Shown: in pieces, positions 11,162 through 19,408 of the stretch
Numbering within the stretch: the first letter of the stretch is position 1
How the letters are laid out: each line of letters opens with the position of its first letter
NCBI GenBank assembly: GCA_026224825.1
Contig: JAMFRO010000016.1
Span: forward strand, 1-64,000
Direction: 5' to 3'
Length of the DNA stretch: 64,000 nt
Source of the DNA: a bacterium
GTDB taxonomy: Bacteria > Pseudomonadota > Alphaproteobacteria > Acetobacterales > Acetobacteraceae
Translations under genes and position numbers: made by a program
Notes under the pieces: generated by a model
Databases searched by the model: none
Told to the model about the DNA's origin: nothing
Seen by the model: only the letters and a program-made list of their open reading frames with translations

Positions 11162-11816
11162 AGATGCGGGGGGTAGAGATGCGCGGGATAGAAACGATGG
11201 CCCGCGCCGCCGGATGGCGCGAAATATAGCGCAGGCTGCCGGCCATGAGTGCGCCGAAAATGGCGAAGGTGAACACCGGCGAGAGCAGCAGATAGCGCGG
11301 GATGGGCCAGATGCAGGCCAGGGTGCATAGGGTGGCCGTCATCCCCACCAGCCCGAACCCCCATACCCAGGTGAGCCAGCGGAACACTTGCGGCACGCCG
11401 GGCTGGTCCCAGATGGTCTCATAGGCCGCCATGCCCTCGGCGCTGCGCGCCATGGCGGCGCGGGCGAGGTAGAAGATGAGCGGGCGTTGCATGACCAGCA
11501 GCGAGGCCAGGAAGGCCACGCCGATGGCGCCGGTAACCAGCGCGTCGCGGATCTGGATGAGCCGGGCCGAGCCGCCCATGGCGGTGGCGCCCACGGTGAG
11601 CAGGATGCTGGCCACCACGGTGAACGAGATCGCGTCGATCCGCCTTGTTTTGGCCAGCTCGTACAGGCTCCAGAGTAGCGGCGGCACGGCGGAGGCGATC
11701 ATCGCATGCGTATCGCCATACGAATCGTCGAGACCTTCGTAAACCAGATAGGGTGCCAGAAAATTGGCGAAGAGTTCGGGTATGACGCGCCAGAAGCGCT
11801 TCAGAGATTGCCTCAT
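11145..11816 (-). CDS. VC0807-like multi-pass membrane protein with MITE-derived start
   Basis: A 223-aa protein with about six membrane segments (for example ISFTVVASILLTVGATAM, ALVTGAIGVAFLASLLVM). It resembles the VC0807 family of bacterial membrane proteins of unknown function. The only ATG in the usual place, and the first five codons, lie inside the right end of the MITE at 11804-11945. The MITE is inserted at the thiG stop, so the native 5' end seems to have been replaced. No ATG in this frame is available between thiG and the first transmembrane segment without the MITE. It was probably once the last gene of a thiS-thiG operon. Confidence 0.75.
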   Translation of the reverse strand: MRQSLKRFWRVIPELFANFLAPYLVYEGLDDSYGDTHAMIASAVPPLLWSLYELAKTRRIDAISFTVVASILLTVGATAMGGSARLIQIRDALVTGAIGVAFLASLLVMQRPLIFYLARAAMARSAEGMAAYETIWDQPGVPQVFRWLTWVWGFGLVGMTATLCTLACIWPIPRYLLLSPVFTFAIFGALMAGSLRYISRHPAARAIVSIPRISTPRISTQQR

Positions 11817-11945
11817 AAGTCTACTCTGGCGGCCGTCTGGCGGCGCTTTTCTGCGCGCAGGTGCTCACGTACTGAAGTACGCTGCGCGCCTGTGCTCGAA
11901 AATCACCACTAGACGACTCACCAGAGCGACTTCTGAGGCAATCTC
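11804..11945. mobile_element. MITE, 142 bp, TNA target duplication (TCA)
   Basis: Non-coding element with perfect terminal inverted repeats GAGATTGCCTCA, continuing imperfectly into (T/G)AAGTC(T/G)...CTCTGG. It is flanked by the direct duplication TCA at 11801-11803 and 11946-11948. A second, inverted copy lies at 39996-40158. Three-bp TNA duplications and GAG-type termini are typical of the IS1031 group of IS5-family elements, so an IS5-type transposase is the likely mobiliser. The right target copy is also the thiG stop codon (TGA on the minus strand). Confidence 0.85.
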
Positions 11946-12737
11946 TCAGCTTATCAACCCCGTAAGCGGCGTGGAGGCCGAGGCGAAGCCCTTGCGGGGG
12001 ATGCGCCCGGCGCGGAATGCCAGCCGCCCGGCCTCGACCGCCGCCTTCATGGCGCGGGCCATGAGAATCGGGTCATCGGCCATGGCGATGGCGGAGTTTA
12101 CCAGCACCGCGTCGCAACCCAGCTCCATGGCGAAGGTGGCGTCGTAGGCGGTGCCCACCCCGGCATCCACCAGCACGGGGACTTTGCTTTGCTTGATGAT
12201 CATCTGGATCATCAACGGGTTCTGCACCCCGAGGCCGGAGCCGATGGGGGCGCCGAGCGGCATGATGGCGACGCAGCCCATGTCTTCCAGGCGTTTGGCG
12301 GCGATGGGGTCGTCCGAGCAATAGACCATCACCTCGAACCCGTCCTTTATCAGGGCCTCGGCGGCCAGCAGGGTGGCGGCCATGTCCGGGTACAGGGTTG
12401 GCGGCGGGCCCAGCACTTCGAGTTTTACCAGATTCCAGCCGCCGGCCTCACGGGCCAGGCGCAGGGTGCGCACGGCTTCGTCGGCCGTAAAACACCCGGC
12501 GGTGTTTGGTAGATAAGTGTAACGCTGCGGGGAGACGAAATCCTGCAGCATCGGCGCATTGCGGTCCGAGAGGTTCACGCGCCGCACCGCGACCGTGACC
12601 ATTTCCGCGCCGGAAGCCTCGATGGCCGCCGCCGTGGTCGGCAGGTCCTTGTACTTGCCGGTGCCCACGATGAGGCGCGAGGCAAAACTCCTTCCCGCGA
12701 CCGTCCAGCTATCCGATGTCTGCAAAACCCCGTCCAA
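11946..12737 (-). CDS. thiG: Thiazole synthase ThiG
   Basis: Forms the thiazole phosphate of thiamine from deoxyxylulose phosphate, dehydroglycine and ThiS-thiocarboxylate. The 263-aa TIM barrel shows [12 protein letters not shown] at the N-terminus with the Schiff-base lysine region, [41 protein letters not shown], and [15 protein letters not shown]. No ATG is available. TTG at 12737, four bases after the thiS stop, or TTG at 12725 are the plausible starts. Its TGA stop is the target site of the MITE. ThiO/ThiE are not nearby. Confidence 0.94.
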   Translation of the reverse strand: MDGVLQTSDSWTVAGRSFASRLIVGTGKYKDLPTTAAAIEASGAEMVTVAVRRVNLSDRNAPMLQDFVSPQRYTYLPNTAGCFTADEAVRTLRLAREAGGWNLVKLEVLGPPPTLYPDMAATLLAAEALIKDGFEVMVYCSDDPIAAKRLEDMGCVAIMPLGAPIGSGLGVQNPLMIQMIIKQSKVPVLVDAGVGTAYDATFAMELGCDAVLVNSAIAMADDPILMARAMKAAVEAGRLAFRAGRIPRKGFASASTPLTGLIS

Positions 12738-12741
12738 AGTC

Positions 12742-12963
12742 TCAACCCCCGCCAATAAAATGCACGATTTCAAGCCGGTCCCCGGCTTCGAGCACCGTTT
12801 TGTCATAGATCGAGCGCGGCACGATCTCCAAATTCCGCTCCACCGCCACCTTGCGCGTGTCCAGTTCCAACTGCCCGATCAGCCCTGCCAGGGTCAGCCC
12901 GGCCGCCACCCGCAGCGGCTCGCCATTCACGGACAATGCGATCTGCTCAAGAATAATGCTCAT
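12742..12963 (-). CDS. thiS: Sulfur carrier protein ThiS
   Basis: A 73-aa ubiquitin-like carrier that brings sulfur to ThiG. It shows the typical N-terminus with VNGEPLRV and ends in the required C-terminal Gly-Gly (VHFIGGG), which becomes adenylated and thiocarboxylated. The ATG at 12963 gives the usual ThiS length; an ATG nine bases upstream is also in frame. It lies directly upstream of thiG as an operon. It is divergent from aroQ across 118 bp, where I do not see the conserved sequences of a TPP riboswitch. Confidence 0.93.
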   Translation of the reverse strand: MSIILEQIALSVNGEPLRVAAGLTLAGLIGQLELDTRKVAVERNLEIVPRSIYDKTVLEAGDRLEIVHFIGGG

Positions 12964-13081
12964 GCGCCGCATTATCGGGCCGTGGCCGCTGCCTCGCAAG
13001 GGCCTCGCAAGGCCGTTATCCCCCAAAAAATGGGGAGCAGAATTGTCGGCAACGATTCCGCTGTGCTAGCGGAGAGGCATC

Positions 13082-13543
13082 ATGGCCGCACCCCTCATAC
13101 TGGTCCTCAACGGACCGAACCTCAACATGCTCGGCACGCGCGAACCGGAGATCTACGGTTCGGCAACGCTGGACGATTTGGAAACCCTCTGTGCCGAGAC
13201 CGCCGAAGGTCTGGGCCTGGCCATTGAGTGCCGGCAGAGCAATTTGGAAGGTGAGCTGATCACCTGGGTGCAGGAGGCGCGCGCGCGTGCCGCCGGGCTC
13301 ATCATCAACCCGGCCGGCTATTCCCACACCTCCATCGCGCTGATGGACGCGCTGCTGGCGCTCGACATCCCCATCATCGAGGTGCATCTCTCCAACATCC
13401 ACCGGCGCGAAGAGTTCCGGCATCACTCCTATGCATCGCGCGCCGCCACCGGCGTTATTTGCGGTCTGGGAATTGCGGGCTATAGGCTGGCGCTGATTTC
13501 CCTGTCCGATATTCTGGAAGAATTGGAAGAAGACGACCAATGA
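13082..13543 (+). CDS. aroQ: 3-dehydroquinate dehydratase, type II
   Basis: Catalyses the third shikimate-pathway step, trans-dehydration of 3-dehydroquinate. The 153-aa product matches the type II family in size. Motifs: [20 protein letters not shown] with the catalytic Tyr of the flexible lid, [32 protein letters not shown], and [17 protein letters not shown] with the catalytic His. The ATG at 13082 follows GCGGAGAGGCATC. It overlaps accB by 4 bp (ATGA), the standard aroQ-accB-accC order of many alphaproteobacteria. Confidence 0.97.
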   Translation: MAAPLILVLNGPNLNMLGTREPEIYGSATLDDLETLCAETAEGLGLAIECRQSNLEGELITWVQEARARAAGLIINPAGYSHTSIALMDALLALDIPIIEVHLSNIHRREEFRHHSYASRAATGVICGLGIAGYRLALISLSDILEELEEDDQ

Positions 13544-13992
13544 GCCTTTCCTTCGACCCCAAGACCCTGGCGGAACTCGCGGCACTGCTGAACGAGACCG
13601 GCCTCTCTGAGATCGAACTGGCCGAAGGTGACCGCAAAGTGCGGCTGGCCCGTATCCTCGCCCCTGTGCACGTGCCCGTGGCGGCACCTGTGGCCGCCGC
13701 ACCCGTGGCGGCAGCCCCGGTTCCGGCCGCCCCCGCGGCCGCCGACCCGGCCAAGCACCCCGGCGCCATTAAAAGCCCGATGGTGGGGGTCGCTTATCTC
13801 TCCGCCGAGCCCGGCTCGCCGCCTTACGTTACCGTGGGGCAGCATATCGAGGCTGGTGCGACGCTGCTGCTCATCGAGGCGATGAAGACCTTCAACCAGA
13901 TCAAGGCGCCCCGTTCCGGCGTGGTGAAGCAGTTGCTCGTCACCTCCGGCGCACCGGTGGAATTCGACGAGCCGCTGCTGATCGTCGAGTAA
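13540..13992 (+). CDS. accB: Biotin carboxyl carrier protein of acetyl-CoA carboxylase
   Basis: Carries biotin between the biotin carboxylase and carboxyltransferase subunits, for malonyl-CoA synthesis. The 150-aa protein has an N-terminal helical domain, an Ala/Pro/Val-rich linker at about residues 43-68, and a C-terminal biotinyl domain with the modification site EAMKTFNQ in place of the commoner EAMKLMN. The biotinyl domain begins at [19 protein letters not shown], including the protruding thumb loop. The start overlaps the aroQ stop; accC follows one base after its stop. Confidence 0.96.
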   Translation: MSLSFDPKTLAELAALLNETGLSEIELAEGDRKVRLARILAPVHVPVAAPVAAAPVAAAPVPAAPAAADPAKHPGAIKSPMVGVAYLSAEPGSPPYVTVGQHIEAGATLLLIEAMKTFNQIKAPRSGVVKQLLVTSGAPVEFDEPLLIVE

Positions 13993-13993
13993 C

Positions 13994-15331
13994 ATGTTCA
14001 AAAAAATCCTTATCGCCAATCGCGGCGAGATCGCCTTGCGCGTGCTGCGCGCCTGCCGCGAGCTGGGCATTGCCTCGGTTGCCGTGCACTCCACCGCCGA
14101 TGCCGATGCCATGCATGTGCGCCTCGCCGATGAGAGCGTGTGCATTGGCCCGGCTCTGGCGCGCGATTCGTATTTGAATATGCCGGCCATTATCTCGGCG
14201 GCGCTGATTACCGGGGCAGAGGCCATCCACCCCGGCTATGGGTTTCTGTCCGAGAATGCGGCGTTTGCCGAGATGGTCGAGGCGCATAATCTGGTGTTCA
14301 TCGGGCCGACCGCTCATCACATCCGTATGATGGGCGATAAGATTACCGCCAAGACCACCATGGAAGAGCTGAAAGTGCCGCTGGTGCCGGGCTCGCCTGG
14401 TGAGCTGGCCTCGCTGGAGGACGCCCGCAAGGTGGCCGAGCGGATCCTGTACCCCGTGCTGATCAAGGCCGCCGCCGGCGGTGGCGGGCGCGGCATGAAG
14501 GTGGCGCGTTCGGCTGATGAGCTGGAGGCCGCCTGGCGCGAGGCCCGGGCCGAAGCCGCTGCCGCCTTCGGCAATAACGCCGTGTATATGGAAAAATACC
14601 TCGATAAGCCCCGGCATATCGAGCTGCAGGTGCTGGCCGATAATTATGGCGAGGTCGTGCATATCGGCGAGCGGGATTGCTCGTTACAGCGCCGCCACCA
14701 GAAGGTGCTGGAAGAGGCTGGCTCGCCGGTGATTTCCACCGAACAGCGCGATGCTTTGGGCGAGACGGTGATCCGCGCGCTCAAGAAAATCGGCTACCGC
14801 AACGCCGGCACGCTGGAATTTTTGTATCAGGACGGGCAGTTCGCCTTCATCGAGATGAATACGCGGCTGCAGGTTGAGCATCCGGTGTCGGAGGCCATCT
14901 CGGGTATCGATCTGGTCTGCGAGCAGATCCGCATCGCCGCCGGGCAGAAGCTTGGCTATACCCAGGGGGATATTGAGTTCTCTGGGCATGCGCTGGAATG
15001 CCGGATCACGGCTGAGGATCCCGTCACTTTTGCGCCTTCCCCTGGGAAAGTAGAAATTTATCACCCGCCCGGCGGGCTGGGTGTGCGCGTGGATAGCGCT
15101 TTGTACGCCGGCTACCGCGTGCCGCCGCATTACGACAGCCTGATCGCCAAGCTGATCACCCATGGGCGGACGCGGGAAGAGGCCATTGCCCGCATGAAAC
15201 GGGCACTTCACGAATTCGTGATCACGGGGATCAAAACGACGATCCCGCTGCACCAGCGCATCCTCGAAGCCCCGGATTTTGTGGCCGGCGACTATACGAT
15301 CCATTGGCTGGAACGGTTCGTCGCTGGGTAA
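13994..15331 (+). CDS. accC: Biotin carboxylase subunit of acetyl-CoA carboxylase
   Basis: ATP-dependent carboxylation of the AccB biotin. The 445-aa ATP-grasp enzyme shows [20 protein letters not shown] at the N-terminus, [15 protein letters not shown], the glycine-rich ATP loop [13 protein letters not shown], and the catalytic/metal segment [16 protein letters not shown]. It ends in the conserved biotin-carboxylase C-terminal region. Length is normal. The stop codon is followed after two bases by composite element copy 3, which probably terminates the aroQ-accB-accC operon. Confidence 0.97.
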   Translation: MFKKILIANRGEIALRVLRACRELGIASVAVHSTADADAMHVRLADESVCIGPALARDSYLNMPAIISAALITGAEAIHPGYGFLSENAAFAEMVEAHNLVFIGPTAHHIRMMGDKITAKTTMEELKVPLVPGSPGELASLEDARKVAERILYPVLIKAAAGGGGRGMKVARSADELEAAWREARAEAAAAFGNNAVYMEKYLDKPRHIELQVLADNYGEVVHIGERDCSLQRRHQKVLEEAGSPVISTEQRDALGETVIRALKKIGYRNAGTLEFLYQDGQFAFIEMNTRLQVEHPVSEAISGIDLVCEQIRIAAGQKLGYTQGDIEFSGHALECRITAEDPVTFAPSPGKVEIYHPPGGLGVRVDSALYAGYRVPPHYDSLIAKLITHGRTREEAIARMKRALHEFVITGIKTTIPLHQRILEAPDFVAGDYTIHWLERFVAG

Positions 15332-15333
15332 GG

Positions 15334-15551
15334 AAAAAGGCCAGGGCTCTGCCGTCGTGCGAAGCACGCCTCCGGCGTGACGACCCGCCAAGGGCCACTG
15401 GCCCTTGGATCCCGCTACTTAAGACTTAAAAAAGAGGCCTGCCTCCGCGCTGTTTCAAACAGCACGGAAGCAGGCCTCTTTTTTAAGTCTTCAACTAATG
15501 GGGTCTGGGCCTCAGGCCCAGCGGGGTCAGGGGCGGAGCCCCAGCCTTTTT
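15334..15551. repeat. Composite gene-end palindromic element, copy 3
   Basis: Lies between the convergent accC and enoyl-CoA hydratase stops and is inverted relative to copies 4, 8 and 9 (the GGATCC module is on the left). The central hairpin has 22-nt perfect arms at 15421-15442 and 15470-15491, beginning AAGACTTAAAAAAGAGGCC. Its loop contains the small inverted repeat CTGTTTCAAACAG. This core type is shared with copies 4 and 7. It fits a bidirectional terminator. Confidence 0.88.
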
Positions 15552-15553
15552 CC

Positions 15554-16357
15554 TCACCTCGCGTTCGGATCCGTATTCCACACCGGTGGGCGTTTTTCGG
15601 TGAAGGCTTTGGGGCCTTCGGTGAAGTCGGGGTGGGCCCAGTGGGATTTTAGGAGTTCCCAGCCGAATTCCGGGGCGACAGGGTCGTGCATTTCGGTGGA
15701 GGCCCAGATGGCGCGTTTGGTGTGGGCCATGGCCTGGGGGGAGTTAAGGGCGATGGCTTTTGCCAGGTCTTTGGCGCGGGCGATGGTGGCGGCGGCGTTT
15801 TCCTCCAGCAGGTCGACCATGCCGAGCTGATAGGCGCGCTCGGCCGGCATGCGGTAGGATTTGCCTACGAGGCCAAGCAGGAGTGCGGCACCTAAGCCGG
15901 CGCGGCGGGCGATGCCGATGGATTCCAGACCGGAGACCTGGCCGACGCTGACGTGGGTGTCCATGAAAGCGGCGAGTTTGGAGGCGATGACGATGTCGGA
16001 GTCGGCCACGAAATGCAGGCCGCCGCCATTGGCCAGGCCGTTGACGGCGCAGATGACCGGTTTGGACACGCGGCACATGCGGGGCGAAAAGCGATTGACC
16101 ACCGCATTCGGTTTATTCTGCAAACTGCCTTGGCCGACCTCGAGTTTGCTCACCGAGGCGCCGGTGCAGAAATGCCGCTCTCCGGTGCCGGTGATGATGG
16201 CGACGCGGATTTCGGGATCATTCTCGATGCGCCCCCAGGCGTCTTCAAGCCCGACCAGCATTTCCGGCGTCATGGCATTGCCTTCGGCCGGGCGGTTGAG
16301 CGTTAGAGTGGCGACGCCATCTTCCAGCGTGAATAAAAGCGGCGATTGATCGTCCAT
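15554..16357 (-). CDS. Enoyl-CoA hydratase/isomerase family protein
   Basis: Crotonase-fold enzyme, 267 aa, probably hydrating a 2-enoyl-CoA in a beta-oxidation pathway. It has the first oxyanion-hole segment (ERHFCTGASVSKLE) and the second (PVICAVNGLANGGGLHFVAD). The usual catalytic Glu positions are not clearly conserved after VSVGQVSGLESIG, so hydratase versus other crotonase activity is open. The ATG at 16357 follows CAGGAGCTCAC. It is the last gene of a minus-strand cluster with four acyl-CoA dehydrogenase genes. Confidence 0.88.
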   Translation of the reverse strand: MDDQSPLLFTLEDGVATLTLNRPAEGNAMTPEMLVGLEDAWGRIENDPEIRVAIITGTGERHFCTGASVSKLEVGQGSLQNKPNAVVNRFSPRMCRVSKPVICAVNGLANGGGLHFVADSDIVIASKLAAFMDTHVSVGQVSGLESIGIARRAGLGAALLLGLVGKSYRMPAERAYQLGMVDLLEENAAATIARAKDLAKAIALNSPQAMAHTKRAIWASTEMHDPVAPEFGWELLKSHWAHPDFTEGPKAFTEKRPPVWNTDPNAR

Positions 16358-16375
16358 GTGAGCTCCTGTTTTGTC

Positions 16376-17368
16376 TCAGGCAGCCGCGCCGAAGATTGAA
16401 TGTTCATGCGCCAGGGCTGCGCGGCTGGCTTTCAGCCCACCGGCGAGTGTTTCCAGAACATGAGCGCGTTTCAGGAACAAATGCGCATCGCATTCGGCGC
16501 TGAAGCCCATGCCGCCATGGATCTGGATATTCTTGCCGGTGTTGAAGAGTGCCGCGCGGATGGCGACCACCAGAGCTGAGGCCGCCTGGAAGCGGTAGTC
16601 GGAGCGGCCTTCCGCCATCGCCACGGCGGCGAAAGACAGCGTGTCCCGGGCGGCCTGCACATGCATTGCCATATCGGTACAGTAATGTTTTATCGCCTGG
16701 AAGGAACCGATGGCGACGCCGAATTGCTGACGCAACTGCGCGTAGGCCACGGCCATTTCCAGCGTGGCGGCGGCAATGCCGGTGAGCTGGGCGGCGATGA
16801 GAAGTTTGGCGTCGGCACCTATGGCTTCCTCGGATGCCAGGGCAATGGGGTTGCCCGGGATGGGTGCGGATTCCAGCGCGATGCTCCATTGCGTGCGGTC
16901 CAGCAGCTTGCGCTGCGTGATCGCCTCGGCCGGATAGAGTGCTGCACCTTGTGCGGAAAGTACCAGGACAAACTTGGCTTGTTCCGCATCGACCAGCGTG
17001 ATGCCAGAGGCAGCCTGCCGCGCGATGGCCACGGGAATTTCGCCGCCGAGAATCCGCTGCGCCAATTCGTTATTGCCGGATAGCGACGCGGTTTTTGCCG
17101 CGAGGGATGCGCCGAAAAAACCGGGCGAGATCAGATGCCGGCCGAATTTGGCGAAGAGCAATGCTTCCTCGACCACGCTCAAGCCGATGCCGCCTGCTTC
17201 TTCCGGGAGGCTGATGCCGAACCAGCCGAATTCCGCCGCCGTGACCCAGTTGTCGTAATCCGTATGCGCGGGCTGGTGCAACCGTGCGACGGGAAACAAC
17301 TCCTCAAGCGGGCGGGTAAAGCTATCGATCAGCTCTAGCTGTTCGGCATTGGCGTGGAAAATACTCAT
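16376..17368 (-). CDS. Acyl-CoA dehydrogenase, small subunit type (pair A)
   Basis: A 330-aa member of the acyl-CoA dehydrogenase superfamily, shorter than usual (about 380). The N-terminal helical domain ends at ISPGFFGASLAAK. The beta-domain is reduced and degenerate, without the usual FCxTEP-type motif. The C-terminal helices are present (RQQFGVAIGSFQAIKHYCTD, QIHGGMGFSAECDAHLFLKR). Its start overlaps the stop of the larger dehydrogenase by 4 bp. The small+large arrangement matches heterotetrameric (alpha2beta2) acyl-CoA dehydrogenases known from steroid side-chain and ring catabolism. The substrate is not determinable. Confidence 0.85.
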   Translation of the reverse strand: MSIFHANAEQLELIDSFTRPLEELFPVARLHQPAHTDYDNWVTAAEFGWFGISLPEEAGGIGLSVVEEALLFAKFGRHLISPGFFGASLAAKTASLSGNNELAQRILGGEIPVAIARQAASGITLVDAEQAKFVLVLSAQGAALYPAEAITQRKLLDRTQWSIALESAPIPGNPIALASEEAIGADAKLLIAAQLTGIAAATLEMAVAYAQLRQQFGVAIGSFQAIKHYCTDMAMHVQAARDTLSFAAVAMAEGRSDYRFQAASALVVAIRAALFNTGKNIQIHGGMGFSAECDAHLFLKRAHVLETLAGGLKASRAALAHEHSIFGAAA

Positions 17369-18486
17369 CGGCTGCCCCTGGGTAGGCCTAGAACGCGCTC
17401 GGCGATGATGTTGCGTTGAATCTCGGCCGTGCCGCCGGCAATCGTTTCGGAATAGGAGTCAAAATAATCGAAGCCCAGCCCGTGTTCCGCCAGAACATCC
17501 GGCGCCGCGATTCCAAAAATATCGATGGAGGCGCTGGCCACACGCTTCGCCAGCTCGGCAAAATACAGCCTGATCATCGAGCCTTCGGAGCCCACCGGCC
17601 CGGTCTCGCTTTTGATGGCGAATTGATAGCTCATCGCGCGCAAGGCCGCGGCATCGGCGCGCAGGTCCATCAGCGTTTCGCCGGTCACCGCATCCGTATT
17701 CGCCGCGATCAGCTCTTCCACGCGCAGGCCGAGTGAGATTTGCAGGGCCAGTGAGGCGGTGCCGCGCTCGAAGCCCAGTGTCGCCATCGCGGTTTTCCAA
17801 CCGTTATTGAGCCCGCCAACAATGTTGGAAAGCGAGATACGCACGTTGTCGTAGAATACCTCGGCGTATTTCGCAGGACCTGCCATCGTCTTGATCGGCC
17901 GCACGGTGATGCCCGGCGTTTTCATATCGCAGATGACCCAGCTCAGCCCGTGGTGCCGCGATGAGTCCGGGTCTGTGCGGATCAGGAGTTCCTGGTAGTC
18001 GCCGATATCGGCATAGCTCGACCAGATTTTTTGGCCATTGACGACGAGTTCATCGCCATCCACCACGCCTTTGGTACGCAAGCTCGCGAGATCGGACCCG
18101 GCATTGGGCTCCGAGAAACCCTGGCACCAGATGACCTCACCCTTCATGATCTTCGGCAGATGAAACGCCTTCTGCGCATCGGAGCCGCAAGCGATCAAGG
18201 TCGGGCCTGCGTGGTTCATGCCGACGAACAAAGCGTTATGCGTGCTGGGCGCTTTGGCGCGGGCATATTCCTCGAACCAGACGATCTGTTGCAGAACAGA
18301 GAGATCCTTGCCGCCATATGCCGCCGGCCAGGTCAGCCCGGCCCAGCCGCCCTCAAACTGCCGCTTCTGCCAGGCCAAAGCGTAGTCACGCGATTCCGGC
18401 CCTTCCAGCGGTGAGCCATGCTCGGGCACATTCTCTTGCAGCCAGGAACGCGCGCGGGCGCGAAAATCATCGAGCGATTCAGACAT
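17365..18486 (-). CDS. Acyl-CoA dehydrogenase, large subunit type (pair A)
   Basis: A 373-aa acyl-CoA dehydrogenase with all three domains. It shows GMNHAGPTLIACG, then the middle-domain signature WCQGFSEPNAGSDLASLRTK, then the FAD-binding C-terminal signature GGTAEIQRNIIAERVLGLPR. It probably forms a complex with the small subunit encoded directly downstream (4-bp overlap). The ATG at 18486 overlaps the end of the next upstream gene by 8 bp; an in-frame start at 18507 would lengthen the overlap. Role: alpha,beta-desaturation of a CoA thioester in this catabolic cluster. Confidence 0.9.
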   Translation of the reverse strand: MSESLDDFRARARSWLQENVPEHGSPLEGPESRDYALAWQKRQFEGGWAGLTWPAAYGGKDLSVLQQIVWFEEYARAKAPSTHNALFVGMNHAGPTLIACGSDAQKAFHLPKIMKGEVIWCQGFSEPNAGSDLASLRTKGVVDGDELVVNGQKIWSSYADIGDYQELLIRTDPDSSRHHGLSWVICDMKTPGITVRPIKTMAGPAKYAEVFYDNVRISLSNIVGGLNNGWKTAMATLGFERGTASLALQISLGLRVEELIAANTDAVTGETLMDLRADAAALRAMSYQFAIKSETGPVGSEGSMIRLYFAELAKRVASASIDIFGIAAPDVLAEHGLGFDYFDSYSETIAGGTAEIQRNIIAERVLGLPRGSR

Positions 18487-19408
18487 TTTTGCTACCCCAC
18501 ACCGCATCCGCCGCCGCGATGGCCTGGCCGCTGCTGCCGCCCAGCTCGCCGAGGAGGGCGCGCAAACGATAGGTCCAGTGATGCAGCGGGAATTCCAGGG
18601 TAAGGCCCATGGCGCCGCAGAATTGATGTAAATCCGTTACAAACTTCGGTGTGGAATCCTGCGCGAAGGTTGCGGCAATCGCGGCATCTCCTTCATCATC
18701 GGACCATGCTGCTTTGAACGCCAGCCAGCGCACGGCCTGGCCTAATTCCGCTGCCATCACCAGCCGGTGCTGGATGGCCTGGAATGAGCCGATGGGCCGG
18801 CCGAACTGCTGGCGGGTTTTTACATGTTCCAGCACCAGGTCGAGTGCGGATTGCATCAGCCCTGCTGCTTCCACGGCAATGGCGATGCGCCAGCGGCGGC
18901 GGAATTTCGCCAATTGCCCTGCGCCCAGAGAAACGCTTGACAGCGCCTTAGGGTTTTTCAAGCACCCATACGGATAGGCGAAGAGTGTCTCCACCTCTTC
19001 CACCGCACCCTCGGGAATTTCGATGCGCAGCAGATCATCGTCTGTATCCACCAGCAAGGTCTTCGCCATCGGCAAAAACCGCGCCGGTTTGGTGAGCTTC
19101 CCTTGTAAAATCGCCACGGGGCGGCGCGTCGTATCTTCCAAAAATGCAGGTGCGATCAGCACTGATGCCGCCGCCTCAACCGAGACCGGCAGGCGCGCGA
19201 GTCGCTCCACAATCAACGCGCCATCGAGCAGGCCGAAGCCTTCCTGTTGCGTGATGTCGAGAAACCCGCCTTCGGTCAGCTCGTTGTCGAGCGCCTGGGA
19301 ATAGGCGGAGAACACCGCATCCTTCGGCGCCTCGATGTTGAGCGAGGAGATGAGTTGCTCAAGCCCGCTTAAAATGGCGGCTTGGTCTTCGGAAAAATCA
19401 AAGTCCAC
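18479..19408 (-). CDS. Acyl-CoA dehydrogenase, small subunit type (pair B)
   Basis: About 309 aa from a GTG at 19408 (DFDFSEDQAAILSGLEQL), with an alternative GTG at 19420. As in the small subunit of pair A, the beta-domain is shortened. C-terminal helices include RQQFGRPIGSFQAIQHRLVM and QFCGAMGLTLEFPLHHWTYR, but the last FAD-contact signature (GGTAEIQ) is missing. It overlaps the larger dehydrogenases on both sides (8 and 11 bp). With the 384-aa protein from 19398-20552 it probably forms a second heteromeric dehydrogenase. Confidence 0.83.
   Translation of the reverse strand: MDFDFSEDQAAILSGLEQLISSLNIEAPKDAVFSAYSQALDNELTEGGFLDITQQEGFGLLDGALIVERLARLPVSVEAAASVLIAPAFLEDTTRRPVAILQGKLTKPARFLPMAKTLLVDTDDDLLRIEIPEGAVEEVETLFAYPYGCLKNPKALSSVSLGAGQLAKFRRRWRIAIAVEAAGLMQSALDLVLEHVKTRQQFGRPIGSFQAIQHRLVMAAELGQAVRWLAFKAAWSDDEGDAAIAATFAQDSTPKFVTDLHQFCGAMGLTLEFPLHHWTYRLRALLGELGGSSGQAIAAADAVWGSKNV

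Noticed and set aside
12964-13081. Possible TPP riboswitch upstream of thiS
   Set aside because: The 118-bp divergent space lacks the conserved CUGAGA and ACCUGA-type sequences; only ordinary GC-rich DNA is seen.
15421-15491. Central hairpin of copy 3 as a tRNA or small RNA gene
   Set aside because: No cloverleaf or conserved tRNA bases; a simple hairpin repeated at other gene ends.
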